A stretch of 64,000 bases of DNA. Source: Prauserella endophytica (GTDB lineage Bacteria; Actinomycetota; Actinomycetes; Mycobacteriales; Pseudonocardiaceae). Within the stretch, counting starts at the first letter, position 1. Each line of letters starts with the position of its first letter. Under the pieces are notes generated by a model that had not been told where the DNA came from, did no database searches, and saw only the letters and a list, made by a program, of their open reading frames with translations. Positions 44,965-54,644 of this stretch are shown here, one piece after another. The translations under genes and the position numbers were made by a program. Location: positions 62,001-126,000 of the forward strand of contig NZ_SWMS01000001.1 in the NCBI RefSeq assembly GCF_005146945.1. The letters are read 5' to 3'.

Positions 44965-45145
44965 ACCGCTGGCAGACGCCGACGCCCGGACGTCCCCTGG
45001 TGACCACGCCGGCGCCGGTCACGCGCACCTGCAGCGAGCCGCACGCACATCGCGTCCACACGGTCTCACCCTCGGGCGTGCGGTGTCGCGAGACGACCTC
45101 GTAGACATCCGTGTCGGGCCAGCCGCAGAAGGGGCAAATGCTCAT
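44960..45145 (-). CDS. small zinc-ribbon-like protein
   Basis: 61 aa. SICPFCGWPDTDVYEVVSRH followed by WTRCACGSLQVRV gives a CxxC...CxC set that could bind zinc. ATG 45145, stop exactly at the MerR operator. Same strand as merR, 35 bp before its start. Hypothetical; the Cys pattern argues that it is real. Confidence 0.55.
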   Translation of the reverse strand: MSICPFCGWPDTDVYEVVSRHRTPEGETVWTRCACGSLQVRVTGAGVVTRGRPGVGVCQRS

Positions 45146-45219
45146 GAATCCAGCATGGGACCACGCGAGTGTGCAGGTCCAGGTTGGATTCGTGGACGTG
45201 ATTGTGAAGAATGGGCTTC

Positions 45220-46119
45220 ATGATTGACCTTCGCAGGCTGAGCGTCCTGCGGGCGGTCGCCCACTACGGCACGGTCACCGCCGCCGCGCACGCGCTGCAC
45301 CTGACCCCGTCCGCGGCGTCCCAGCAGATCCGCCAGCTCGGCCGTGAGCTGGGCGTCGCGCTGCTCGAACCGAATGGCCGCAGGGTGCGGCTCACCGGCG
45401 CCGCCCTCGGCCTGCTCTCCCACGCCGACGCGATCGAGGCGCGCTGGCGGCAGGCCGAGTCGGAGCTGCACGCCACCGGCGCCGAGCCGTCCGGTGTGCT
45501 ACGGATGGCCGGTTTCCCCACCGCGATGTGCCGCTTCCTCGGCCCGCTCACGGTCCGGCTCCGCGAGCGGTATCCCGCGCTGACCGTGCGGCTGCGCGAG
45601 AGCGAGACCCCGCGCTGCTTCGATCTGCTGTTCAACGGCGACGTCGATCTCGCCGTCGTCGAGGCCATCCCCGGCAACCCGGCCGCCGGCGACCAGCGTT
45701 TCGACCAGCGGCCCCTGCTCGACGACCCGTTCGACCTGCTGCTGCCCGGTGATCACCCGCTCGCCGGGCGGCGCTGCGTGGAGCTGTCCGAGGTCGCCGG
45801 TGAGCCGTGGATCATCGGGGCCGATGGCGACGCGTGGCGCGCCCACGTGCTCGCGGCGTGTTCCGCGGCCGGGTTCAGCCCGAACATCGCGCACGAGGCA
45901 TGCGACGCGAGCCTGGTGGCGAGCCTGGTCGACCTGGGACTCGGCGTCGCGCTCTTTCCCCGGCTGGCCCAGTTCCAGCCCGACGTGGATGTCCGCCGTG
46001 TCGAAGTGAGTGGCACGGCCCCGTCGCGCCGGTTTCTCACGTGCACGCGCCGCGGCGGCAGGGACGCCCCCGCCGTCGCGGCCGCGCTGGAACTACTTCA
46101 CGAGGTCACGGCTCGCTGA
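45220..46119 (+). CDS. LysR-family transcriptional regulator
   Basis: 299 aa. HTH LRRLSVLRAVAHYGTVTAAA followed by HLTPSAASQQIRQLGRELGV; the C-terminal effector domain has LRMAGFPTAMCRFLGPLTVR and VASLVDLGLGVALFPRLAQF. ATG 45220 preferred to ATG 45211. It converges on the LysE exporter gene, 25 bp away, an arrangement different from the usual divergent lysG/lysE pair. Confidence 0.9.
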   Translation: MIDLRRLSVLRAVAHYGTVTAAAHALHLTPSAASQQIRQLGRELGVALLEPNGRRVRLTGAALGLLSHADAIEARWRQAESELHATGAEPSGVLRMAGFPTAMCRFLGPLTVRLRERYPALTVRLRESETPRCFDLLFNGDVDLAVVEAIPGNPAAGDQRFDQRPLLDDPFDLLLPGDHPLAGRRCVELSEVAGEPWIIGADGDAWRAHVLAACSAAGFSPNIAHEACDASLVASLVDLGLGVALFPRLAQFQPDVDVRRVEVSGTAPSRRFLTCTRRGGRDAPAVAAALELLHEVTAR

Positions 46120-46144
46120 GCAGGGCTGGCCGCTTCTTTCGCGG

Positions 46145-46762
46145 CTAGCCGACGAGTTCGACGGCGAGGGCGACGATCATGCCGCCGCCGAAGAGAACGA
46201 GGAAGCCGCCCGAGAGCCTCGTGAGCCACGGGAGGATGCGGTCCATGCGGGCGAGAGCGCGTCTTGAGCCGAGGACGACGGCGACGAACACATCCCAGGC
46301 CAGCACGATGGAGAACATCCAGGTGCCGTAGAGCAGCAGCGTGAACGGTGCGGCGGCCCTGACTGCGGCGGCGAGGCTGACGTAGAACAGCGCGTTCTTC
46401 GGGTTCAGCAACCCGGAGGCGATGCCGAGTCCGAAGTTCCTCAGCCACGTCGTGCGCTGGGCGCCCGAGGCTTGATCGAGGTCGATCCGCGCACGTGAGC
46501 TGAGGAACGCGAGACCGACGAAGATCAGGAAACCACCGCCGGCGAGCTGGAGCGCGTCGAGCAGCGCCGGGTGCGAGATGAGTGAGACGCCGGAGAACGC
46601 GGCAGCGATGAAAATCCCGTTCGCGGTGGCGATGCCGAGGCATACTCCGGTGGCGTTGCGCCAGCCGCTGGTCATCGCGGTGCGGGCGATGAGGAAGAAG
46701 TCGACGCCGGGGATCAGCAGTGCCAGGAAGTGCGCGATGGCGACGGCGACGAACTGCTCCAT
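46145..46762 (-). CDS. LysE-family amino-acid exporter
   Basis: 205 aa, about six membrane helices. ALLIPGVDFFLIARTAMTSG and GVCLGIATANGIFIAAAF are the RhtB/LysE conserved region; LNPKNALFYVSL is also typical. Exports an amino acid such as lysine, threonine or homoserine lactone; the substrate is unknown. Neighbouring LysR and AraC genes may regulate it. Confidence 0.88.
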   Translation of the reverse strand: MEQFVAVAIAHFLALLIPGVDFFLIARTAMTSGWRNATGVCLGIATANGIFIAAAFSGVSLISHPALLDALQLAGGGFLIFVGLAFLSSRARIDLDQASGAQRTTWLRNFGLGIASGLLNPKNALFYVSLAAAVRAAAPFTLLLYGTWMFSIVLAWDVFVAVVLGSRRALARMDRILPWLTRLSGGFLVLFGGGMIVALAVELVG

Positions 46763-46838
46763 TTCTCCCCTCGATGCGTGACGATGAACCCGTCAAGCAT
46801 CAAGGGCGGCCCCGCCGGGGTCTTGTACGATCTTGCAG

Positions 46839-47627
46839 TCAGCCCCGGTACGTGCCGGGTGAGGCGGCGACGTGTGCGCGGAAGACACGGTGGAAGTGGC
46901 TCTGGTCGGTGAATCCCAGAGCGTGAGCGGTCTCGGCGATGGGCCGACCCCCTCGGAGCATGCGCCGAGCCTGCACGATGCGGGCATTCTGCCGCCAGGC
47001 CAGCGGGGAGAGTCCGGTGGCACGTCGCATCGCACGGACGAGCTGGTACTTCGTCATGCCGACCATGCCGGCCAGTTCGCCCAGCGCTGGATTCGACTCG
47101 GCGTGGCGAAGCCGACGCATGACCGGGGCGAGCCGGGCGAGCAGCTCGGGGTCGGCGTCACTCGTTGCCAGATGCGCCGGTGACGCGGCTTCGAGCTCGG
47201 CGAACAGGGCGGCGAACTGCGCCTCGATCGGTTCGCGGGCCTCGTCGGTGAAGATTGCGTCGTTCAGCACGCTGACCCGCCGGTGCAGGTCGGGGCGGCG
47301 CAGCACTCTGATCCCGTCGAACTGGCGACTCGCGCCCTTGCACGGTGCGAGTGAGACCGCCCAGTTCTGGTCCATGTGGACCATCTGGTACAGCCAACGG
47401 CCCGCGTCCGGATTGCAGGCATGAACCTGACCGGCCGGGATGACCACGACGTCACCGGGTTCCAGGCGGATCGTGCCGTCGAGCGGACCGGTCAGCACCG
47501 ACGTTCCCGCGTCGATCACGCCGATCGAGAACGAGTCGTGGGTATGCGGCCGATAGCAGGTGTTTTCCTGGCACGATCGCCGGGCCTCCAGATGAGGCAG
47601 CGCGGTACTGCGCCAGAACTCCGCCAC
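46839..47627 (-). CDS. AraC-family regulator with N-terminal cupin
   Basis: 262 aa. Cupin-like sensor (RPHTHDSFSIGVIDAGTSVL; LEPGDVVVIPAGQVHACNP) then AraC HTH (LGELAGMVGMTKYQLVRAMR; TAHALGFTDQSHFHRVFRAH). GTG 47627 start with GGAGGAGG upstream. In this family such proteins often control LysE-type exporters; the LysE gene lies 76 bp downstream on the same strand. Confidence 0.9.
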   Translation of the reverse strand: MAEFWRSTALPHLEARRSCQENTCYRPHTHDSFSIGVIDAGTSVLTGPLDGTIRLEPGDVVVIPAGQVHACNPDAGRWLYQMVHMDQNWAVSLAPCKGASRQFDGIRVLRRPDLHRRVSVLNDAIFTDEAREPIEAQFAALFAELEAASPAHLATSDADPELLARLAPVMRRLRHAESNPALGELAGMVGMTKYQLVRAMRRATGLSPLAWRQNARIVQARRMLRGGRPIAETAHALGFTDQSHFHRVFRAHVAASPGTYRG

Positions 47628-47689
47628 GCGACCTCCTCCGCTGGCTCGCCACACCGTGTGCACCTGGTGCCTGTCGCATGCCAGGTTAC

Positions 47690-47880
47690 GCCGAGACGTC
47701 GGCCTTCCCCGAGCCGCTCGCCCTCCCAGTACGCCGCGTGCGCGCGGCTCGCCTCGTACTGGGCTGCTCCAGCGAATCGGCGAACACGATCGCGATCGGC
47801 TCACCCTCGCGGTGGATCTGTCCGAAATGGACTGCGGGTGCTGATGCGGCGCCTGGTCGCCGCCGGACTCGATGGCACAT
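47690..47880 (-). pseudogene. remnant of molybdopterin subunit of a xanthine-dehydrogenase-type enzyme
   Basis: In one frame the minus strand reads VHFGQIHREGEPIAIVFADS then LEQ; after a one-base shift it continues QYEASRAHAAYWEGERL. Together this matches the G(Q/E)P(V/I)A(V/I)V.A(D/E)(T/S)LEQAQYEA stretch near the N-terminus of the large Mo-subunit. There is no start, no rest of the gene, and a frameshift. Related fragments of the two smaller subunits lie at 51000-51370, beyond the cassette. Confidence 0.65.
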
Positions 47881-48543
47881 TCAGTCCGACTCGGGCGCGG
47901 CCAGCATCGCCTTGGCGACGGCGTTCAGCAGTGGCGCCAGCTCCTCGGGTGAGCTGCGTGGCGCGCCGAGCGCGGCGTGCACCGCGGCCCCGTAGATCAG
48001 TGTCTCGAACAGGGTGGTGAACGCCGCCGGGGTCACGTTCTCGGCCAGCCGGCCGGTGGCGCGTAGCCGCTCCGCCTGGCGGATGGTCGATTCGTGTGCC
48101 TTGCCCGTGGTCGCGGCGAGTTCGGGGGCGCTGTCCGGATGCAGCGCCATCGCGAACGATTCCACCAGCAGTTCGGCGCTCTGCTCAGGTTCGCGGGTCA
48201 ATGCCCTGGTCAGCAGCTCGCCGAGGTGTTCGGCGGTCGGCACGGTTTCGAGCAGGAACGTCTCGTCGGTGAACAACTGGTGGGCGCTCGCGACGGGTGT
48301 GGGCGCGACCAGTCCGGCGATGAAATCGGTCTGCGCCGAGTGGACGGCGGCGGCCATCAGGTCCTGCTTGTCCCGGAAATGGGCGTACAGGGCGCCGGTG
48401 GTGAGTCCGGCGCGGCGGGCCACGTCCTGCACACGTAGCCGGGCGGGGCCGATCTCGCGCAGGAGTTCCTTGGCGGCCGTCACGAGCCGCTCCCGGGTGC
48501 GCTGGCTGCCGGTCGCCTCACCGGTGTCGGGCTCGTCCGTCAC
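47881..48543 (-). CDS. TetR-family regulator of the dioxygenase/hydrolase pair
   Basis: 220 aa. HTH at about 15-60: ERLVTAAKELLREIGPARLR and ARRAGLTTGALYAHFRDKQD. Helical ligand domain. Divergent from the dioxygenase gene across an AT-rich gap holding the palindrome AATAAATTTATT (48599-48610). Its end lies exactly at the start of the xanthine dehydrogenase remnant. Confidence 0.9.
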   Translation of the reverse strand: MTDEPDTGEATGSQRTRERLVTAAKELLREIGPARLRVQDVARRAGLTTGALYAHFRDKQDLMAAAVHSAQTDFIAGLVAPTPVASAHQLFTDETFLLETVPTAEHLGELLTRALTREPEQSAELLVESFAMALHPDSAPELAATTGKAHESTIRQAERLRATGRLAENVTPAAFTTLFETLIYGAAVHAALGAPRSSPEELAPLLNAVAKAMLAAPESD

Positions 48544-48598
48544 GGCACCACCCTAAACCGGGTCGATCTGTGCCTCTTGACCTGCCGTGTAGTGTGAA

Positions 48599-48610
48599 AA
48601 TAAATTTATT
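48599..48610. promoter_or_regulatory. AT-rich palindrome, putative TetR operator
   Basis: AATAAATTTATT, a perfect 12-bp palindrome and the most AT-rich spot in the region. It lies about 17 bp after TTGACC (48578-48583) and so overlaps the probable -10 region of the dioxygenase promoter. Confidence 0.5.
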
Positions 48611-48629
48611 ACGATCTTGGGAGGACGAC

Positions 48630-49787
48630 ATGACGACACCCACGCACGTGCAACGGGGCACCCTGCCGCGGGGCGTGTACCAGAACCTCGACGGGCTCAA
48701 GGACGATCTGCTCGGCCGCAACGGTTTCCTCGGCCGACAGACCCATCTCTACCGACACGGCGACCCGTGCGAGTACCGGCCGGCAGCGGACCCGCAGACC
48801 CGCAGCGCGCTGCAGCGGCAGCTGTCCCCCACAGATGCGACAGACCCGTCGGGCACGCCGATCCGCTTGGCACACAACGAAAGTTGCCAGCTGTGGTTGA
48901 GCAGGCGAGCCGCCGCGATGCCGTTCTACCGACGCAATCTCGACGGTGACGAGGCCGTGTTCGTGCATCGCGGCCAGGGCGTGTTCGAAACGGAGTTCGG
49001 GCCGATCCCGTTCGAACCCGGCGATGTGGTCGTCATCCCGAAGTCGGTGACCCACCGGCTGGTGCCCGACGGCGCCGACAACGTCTTCCTGATCACCGAG
49101 ACCACCGAGGAACTGGTGGTGCCCGACTACGGGCTGATCGGCCATTACACGCCGGTGGACCCGTCGATGATCTTCATCCCGGAACCCGAGGTGCTGCCCT
49201 CGACGGAGCCGGAGTACGAGGTGCGCCTGAAGCACGGCGGTGACCACGCCTCGATCGGTTACGACCACAACCCCTGCGATGTCGCCGGGTGGCGTGGCGA
49301 CTATTTCCCGTGGAAGTACAACATCCGGGACTTCAAGACGTTGAACGCCGACGCCGCGCACATCCTGCCTTCGGCCCGGACCCTGCTGGCCACCCCGAGC
49401 ATGGATGTGCTTCTCGCCGTCTTCGGACCGCATCGCGCCCCGATGGTGCCCGGGGTGGAGAAAACGCCGCCGTCGCACCGCAATGCCGACTACGACGAGG
49501 TGTTGTTCAGCCATGACGGCCAGGCGTTCGGCAATCCGATGCCCACCGGGGTGCTGATGCATGTGCCGCAGGGGCTGCACCACGGCGTGCCGGAGGCGGA
49601 GAAACAACGGATCCGCGAGGAGTATCCGGCGGAGCTGTTGCTCGATTCGGTGGCGGTGGCCATCGACTGCCGGGCGCGTTTCGTGCTCGACGAGGCGTTC
49701 GTCCGGGCGTTCGAGGAGCTGACTTCCGGGGACTTGGCGTCGGGGGACAACCCGGTCGCGACGCTGCTGAACGGGGAATCGAGGTGA
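48630..49787 (+). CDS. homogentisate 1,2-dioxygenase-like cupin protein
   Basis: 385 aa. The middle and end match the ring-cleaving HGD family: GWRGDYFPWKYNIRDFKTLN, then HRNADYDEVLFSHDG and PQGLHHGVPEAE, with His/Glu residues that could bind iron. The first half has a cupin strand pattern (FVHRGQGVFETEFGPIPFEP, GDVVVIPKSVTHRLVP). Fe(II)-dependent opening of a hydroxylated aromatic ring is likely, but the exact substrate is not certain. GGGAGGA precedes ATG 48630. Coupled to the hydrolase gene by GTGA. Confidence 0.78.
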   Translation: MTTPTHVQRGTLPRGVYQNLDGLKDDLLGRNGFLGRQTHLYRHGDPCEYRPAADPQTRSALQRQLSPTDATDPSGTPIRLAHNESCQLWLSRRAAAMPFYRRNLDGDEAVFVHRGQGVFETEFGPIPFEPGDVVVIPKSVTHRLVPDGADNVFLITETTEELVVPDYGLIGHYTPVDPSMIFIPEPEVLPSTEPEYEVRLKHGGDHASIGYDHNPCDVAGWRGDYFPWKYNIRDFKTLNADAAHILPSARTLLATPSMDVLLAVFGPHRAPMVPGVEKTPPSHRNADYDEVLFSHDGQAFGNPMPTGVLMHVPQGLHHGVPEAEKQRIREEYPAELLLDSVAVAIDCRARFVLDEAFVRAFEELTSGDLASGDNPVATLLNGESR

Positions 49788-50965
49788 CGGCGATGTCCTA
49801 TCAGCGGCGGGCCGTGCTCATCCACTATTCCGAGGACGCCGGCCACAGCCATGACAGTTATGTGCAACAGGCGGCGGGCGAGTCCGACACCCGGCAGCGG
49901 ATCATGCTCGCCGCCGTGCACTACCGGCCGTCGGCGCCGTCGGACACGGTGATCGTGTTCATGCATCCGATGCACGGTCTGGCGCACCATCCGCTGGTCG
50001 AACACCTCGCCGCCGCCGGCCACCATGTGCTGTGCTGCCCGAGCCGGTACAGCAGCGACAGTTCGTTGATCATGGAGAAGGTCGTCAGCGACCTCGGCGG
50101 GTGCGTCCGCCACCTCAAGGATGAGCTGGGCTATCGCAGGGTGGTGCTGGCCGGCTGGTCCGGCGGTGGCGCGCTGATGGCGTTCTACCAGTCACAGGCG
50201 GAAAATCCGACTGTTGTGGACACTCCCGCCGGCGATCCCTACAACCTGGTCAGAGCGGGGTTGATTCCGGCGGACGGGATCATGTTCATCGCCGCGCACG
50301 CGAGCCGGCACCAGCTGCTGACCGAATCGCTGGACCCCGCCGTCGTCGACGAGCGCGATCCGTCCGTCCGCGATCCGCGTTGGGATCTCTATGCGACGGA
50401 CGCGCTGACCCGGCCCCCGTACTCGGCCAGTTTTATCGCCAGCTACCGCGCGGCCCAGATCGACCGCAATCGCCGGATCACGACCTGGGTGCGCGCCACC
50501 TTGCGGCACCTGCGCGAGAGCGGGCGGCAGGATGAGGAGTACGCGTTCACCGTGCACGGCACCATGGCCGATCCGAGGTGGCTGGATCCGTCGGTGGACC
50601 CAAACGAGCGGCGCGCCAATTGGTGCTACCAGGGCGATCCGCGTGTGGTGAACAACGGCCCGACCGGCCTGGCCCGGTTCAGCACCTTGCGCAGCTGGCT
50701 GTCCCAGTGGAGTTACGACGAGTCGATGGCCGACGGCCCGGCGCGCGCCGCCGAGATCAGCGTCCCGGTGCTCGTCATCGCGATGGGCGCCGACGACGCC
50801 TGCCCACCCAGCCACCCGCGAGCACTCTTCGACGCGATACCCCACGACGACAAGGAATTCCACGTCATCCCAGGCGTCAACCACTACATCCAGGGCACCC
50901 CCGACGGCCTACCGAGGACCCGCGCCCTCTGCCAGAACTGGCTGAAGGCCCACGATTTCGGGTGA
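49784..50965 (+). CDS. alpha/beta hydrolase
   Basis: 393 aa. Nucleophile elbow VVLAGWSGGGALMAFY (GWSGG), an oxyanion-side motif FMHPMHGLAHHPLVEHLAAA, acid in VIAMGADDACPP and catalytic His in PGVNHYIQG. It follows the dioxygenase with a 4-bp overlap, so it may hydrolyse the ring-opened product or release the aromatic substrate from an ester. I do not recognise a specific family. Confidence 0.8.
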   Translation: MTAMSYQRRAVLIHYSEDAGHSHDSYVQQAAGESDTRQRIMLAAVHYRPSAPSDTVIVFMHPMHGLAHHPLVEHLAAAGHHVLCCPSRYSSDSSLIMEKVVSDLGGCVRHLKDELGYRRVVLAGWSGGGALMAFYQSQAENPTVVDTPAGDPYNLVRAGLIPADGIMFIAAHASRHQLLTESLDPAVVDERDPSVRDPRWDLYATDALTRPPYSASFIASYRAAQIDRNRRITTWVRATLRHLRESGRQDEEYAFTVHGTMADPRWLDPSVDPNERRANWCYQGDPRVVNNGPTGLARFSTLRSWLSQWSYDESMADGPARAAEISVPVLVIAMGADDACPPSHPRALFDAIPHDDKEFHVIPGVNHYIQGTPDGLPRTRALCQNWLKAHDFG

Positions 50966-50999
50966 CCCACCGACACCGCCGTCCTCGGCCCGCCGTGAG

Positions 51000-51208
51000 C
51001 GTCGCCGGGCCGTCCGGCCTCGTATGACGCGCGCTCGCGCACCTTCAGGTAGTACGAGCGGTGATCAACCCCCCAGCCGGCCGTTCGTTGCGCCGCACCG
51101 GTTCCTTCCCCGCGCAGGCGGACGAACTCGGTTGGGGGCACCAGCACCCGCCGTTCCTGCGTGCGTCTCCTCCGCCCCGCTCACCCGCGTGTAGTCGAAC
51201 GTCCTCAT
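51000..51208 (-). pseudogene. remnant of FAD subunit of a xanthine-dehydrogenase-type enzyme
   Basis: From ATG 51208: MRTFDYTRVSGAEE, the normal N-terminus of the FAD subunit. After a frame change and missing sequence, RRVLVPPTEFVRLRGEG matches the middle, and HRSYYLKVRERASYE matches the C-terminal third. About 200 bp remain of a gene that should be near 900-1000 bp, so there are large internal deletions. Confidence 0.7.
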
Positions 51209-51370
51209 CGGACCGCCGCCTTCGACACCGCGGCCACGATCCGCGGGTACGCCGCACAGCGGCAGAGCTTGCCGCTCATCCAATTCCGGGTCTCGGCACA
51301 GCCCTTCTTCGTCCCCCGTCAGCGCGAGGCGGTCGCGCAGCGCGTCGACCAGCTCGCTCCAGGTCAACAA
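51205..51370 (-). pseudogene. remnant of 2Fe-2S subunit of a xanthine-dehydrogenase-type enzyme
   Basis: The upstream piece reads ELVDALRDRLALTGDEEGLC, the N-terminal ferredoxin-like part. It runs into another frame with RNWMSGKLCRCAAYPRIVAA, the C-terminal second cluster motif, and stops at TGA 51205, overlapping the FAD-subunit start as in an intact operon. The middle of the gene is deleted. Confidence 0.72.
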
Positions 51371-51386
51371 GGCCTTCCGGACGAAC

Positions 51387-52733
<1,347 letters not shown>

Positions 52734-52751
52734 CTAACCGAGGAGTTTCAC

Positions 52752-53402
52752 GTGCGGGGACTGGTGCTGGTTTGCGGGCGAGCCGGGGAGTGGTTCACCG
52801 CGCCGGAGGGGGTCAGGACCGAGGCGCTTCCGGCGCGGCCCGGCAAGGCGGAGGTGGACCCGCTGCTGACGTCCGAGCTGGTGGTCGTCGGCTCGGACGC
52901 CGACCTCGCGGCGGTGGTCCTTCGCTTGCTGCGCAAGGAAAAGCTCGACACCACCACGGTCGGCTACGTGCCCGCCGACGCCGACTCCGCGGTGGCCGCG
53001 CAGTGGGGGCTGCCCACCGATCGAAGGCGTGCGCTCGACGTAGCGCTGACCGGATTCGACCGGCCGGTGCCGCTGATCCGCGACGACGCGGGCGGCGTGT
53101 TGCTCGGCAAAGGTGTCGTACGTAACCCTCGCGGGGTCGCGTACTGCGACGACACGGTCGCCCTTCGCGGCGAGGCCGGCTCGATCGTCGTGCGCCCGGA
53201 CCTCGATGGGCCCGGTCTGGTGGCCACCGTCACGCGCGGCAGGCTGATCAAGCGCCGGCAGCGGTTCCCCGCGCGCGCGTTCCAGCTCGGCGGCGCGCCC
53301 TCGGTGCCGGTGTCGGACGGCGTGCCCTACCCGAGGCCGATGGAGCGGTGGACCTGGTACCGGCATACCCACGACTTACGTCTGGTCATTGTCGCGCGTT
53401 AA
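52752..53402 (+). CDS. conserved actinobacterial hypothetical protein divergent from purA
   Basis: 216 aa, soluble. RGLVLVCGRAGEWFTAPEG at the start, a Rossmann-like segment ELVVVGSDADLAAVVLRLLR, and a basic end LIKRRQRFPARAFQLGG with WTWYRHTHDLRLVIVAR. Its position beside purA corresponds to the Rv0358 locus of mycobacteria. GTG 52752 has GAGGAG before it. No function known. Confidence 0.7.
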   Translation: MRGLVLVCGRAGEWFTAPEGVRTEALPARPGKAEVDPLLTSELVVVGSDADLAAVVLRLLRKEKLDTTTVGYVPADADSAVAAQWGLPTDRRRALDVALTGFDRPVPLIRDDAGGVLLGKGVVRNPRGVAYCDDTVALRGEAGSIVVRPDLDGPGLVATVTRGRLIKRRQRFPARAFQLGGAPSVPVSDGVPYPRPMERWTWYRHTHDLRLVIVAR

Positions 53403-53422
53403 CGCCAAAGTGTTGATCCCGT

Positions 53423-53470
53423 CACCTCACTGGGTCACAGTCGGAAAGTCTCCAACTACTCAGTGAGGTG
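53423..53470 (+). promoter_or_regulatory. inverted repeat that covers the ribosome-binding site of the HNH gene
   Basis: CACCTCACTG (53423-53432) is complementary to CAGTGAGGTG (53461-53470). The right arm contains GAGG, the best Shine-Dalgarno sequence for GTG 53477. If both arms are transcribed, the hairpin would hide it. Confidence 0.35.
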
Positions 53471-53476
53471 GCGAAG

Positions 53477-54115
53477 GTGTCCGTTCCCCGCACTTTCCGT
53501 CGTGGCCTGATCGCAGTGGGTTCCGCCCTCGCGCTGACGATGCCCCTGAGCGGTGCCGCAGTCGCCGAGCCGCCCGGCATCCCCGACGAGGCGACCGCCC
53601 GAGCACAGCTCGGCGAGCTGACCGTCGCGGCCGACGGCCCGATGGACGGCTACGACCGCGACCTGTTCCCGCACTGGAGCGACCAGGGCGACTCCTGCAA
53701 CACGCGTGAGGCCGTGCTCGAGCGCGACGGCACCGGCGTCGAAAGCGGCTCCGACTGCTACCCGACGTCAGGCACCTGGGAAAGCCCCTACGACGGGGCG
53801 ACCTGGAGCGAGCCGTCGGACGTCGACATCGACCACGTGGTGCCCCTCGCCGCGGCGTGGCGCAGCGGCGCCGCCGACTGGACGACGGACCAGCGCGAGC
53901 AGTTCGCCAACGACCTCTCGGCGCCGCAGCTGATCGCAGTCACCGACAACGTCAACCAGGAGAAGGGTGACCAGTCCCCGGACGAGTGGAAGCCGCCGTC
54001 GCAGGACTACTGGTGCACCTACGCGAGCATGTGGATCACCGTGAAGCACAAGTGGGAGCTGACGGTGGACGATGCGGAGAAGGCGGCCCTCACGGAAATG
54101 CTCGACGCCTGCTGA
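53477..54115 (+). CDS. secreted HNH/DUF1524-type nuclease
   Basis: 212 aa. Signal peptide (RRGLIAVGSALALTMPLSGA, AVA cleavage). The nuclease core is DIDHVVPLAAAWRSGA with the metal His, then NQEKGDQSPDEWKP, which carries the Asn of the HNH motif. Four Cys suggest disulfides outside the cell. DUF1524 exported nucleases are common in actinobacteria, probably for DNA scavenging. GTG 53468 is an alternative start, but the GAGG site favours 53477. Confidence 0.88.
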   Translation: MSVPRTFRRGLIAVGSALALTMPLSGAAVAEPPGIPDEATARAQLGELTVAADGPMDGYDRDLFPHWSDQGDSCNTREAVLERDGTGVESGSDCYPTSGTWESPYDGATWSEPSDVDIDHVVPLAAAWRSGAADWTTDQREQFANDLSAPQLIAVTDNVNQEKGDQSPDEWKPPSQDYWCTYASMWITVKHKWELTVDDAEKAALTEMLDAC

Positions 54116-54127
54116 CCCTTGCCCCGT

Positions 54128-54184
54128 CTGCAGTGAAGGCCACCATGCCTGCGTTCAACGCAGTGAAGGTGGCCTTCACTGCAG
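54128..54184. terminator. AAGGCCACC palindrome, subfamily B, between convergent genes
   Basis: CTGCAGTGAAGGCCACC on the left and GGTGGCCTTCACTGCAG on the right, centre GCGTTCAACGC. The left inner part (ATGCCT) no longer matches the right (AGTGAA), so the stem has a bulge. It starts 12 bp after the HNH stop. Confidence 0.8.
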
Positions 54185-54202
54185 GTGGGTGCACCAGAGG
54201 GG

Positions 54203-54619
54203 TCACTCCGCGAGGCCGGTGGCTTTCGCGGCGGCCGGGTCGGAATCGGCGAGGAACTTCTTGCAGCGGTCGTGCTCGTCGGTCTCGCCGATGCGGCCCG
54301 CGGCCTTGGCGAGCACCGCCAGCGCGCGCAGGAAGCCCTGGTTCGGGCGATGGTCCCACGGCACCGGGCCGAAGCCCTTCCAGCCGGCGCGGCGGAGCTG
54401 GTCGAGACCACGATGGTAGCCCGTGCGCGCGTAGGCGTACGCGGCGACGATCTCGCCTTCGGCCAGCGCATTCTCGCCCAGCGCGGCCCACGCCTCGCTG
54501 AAGTCGGGGTGCTCCGCGGCGACCTCCGCCGGGTCCGTTCCCGCGTCCAGCGCCGCCTGCGCGTCGGGACGCTCCGGGAGCTTCGTGGCGGGCGGTTCGA
54601 GGAGGTTGCCGTGTGTCAT
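54203..54619 (-). CDS. DUF3151 family protein
   Basis: 138 aa. The conserved core AAEHPDFSEAWAALGENALA and AYAYARTGYHRGLDQLRRAG with GPVPWDHRPNQGFLRAL identify DUF3151. Function unknown; helical, TPR-like. ATG 54619 (MTHGNLLEPP) chosen over ATG 54637. Mycobacteria carry the family at the same place between purA and fba. Confidence 0.88.
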   Translation of the reverse strand: MTHGNLLEPPATKLPERPDAQAALDAGTDPAEVAAEHPDFSEAWAALGENALAEGEIVAAYAYARTGYHRGLDQLRRAGWKGFGPVPWDHRPNQGFLRALAVLAKAAGRIGETDEHDRCKKFLADSDPAAAKATGLAE

Positions 54620-54644
54620 GGGGCCATTCTGCATCACCCTGCCG

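Noticed and set aside
44936-45223. A plus-strand ORF of 95 codons antisense to the zinc-ribbon gene.
   Set aside because: No ribosome site or motif; the minus-strand frame has a sensible Cys pattern.
45211-46762. The LysR and LysE genes as a classical lysG/lysE regulator-exporter pair.
   Set aside because: They converge rather than diverge, so no shared promoter exists; regulation of LysE by the AraC protein upstream is at least as likely.
51000-51370. Short open frames in this stretch as small real genes.
   Set aside because: Their sequences match separate parts of xanthine-dehydrogenase subunits in changing frames, which fits decayed genes better than new ones.
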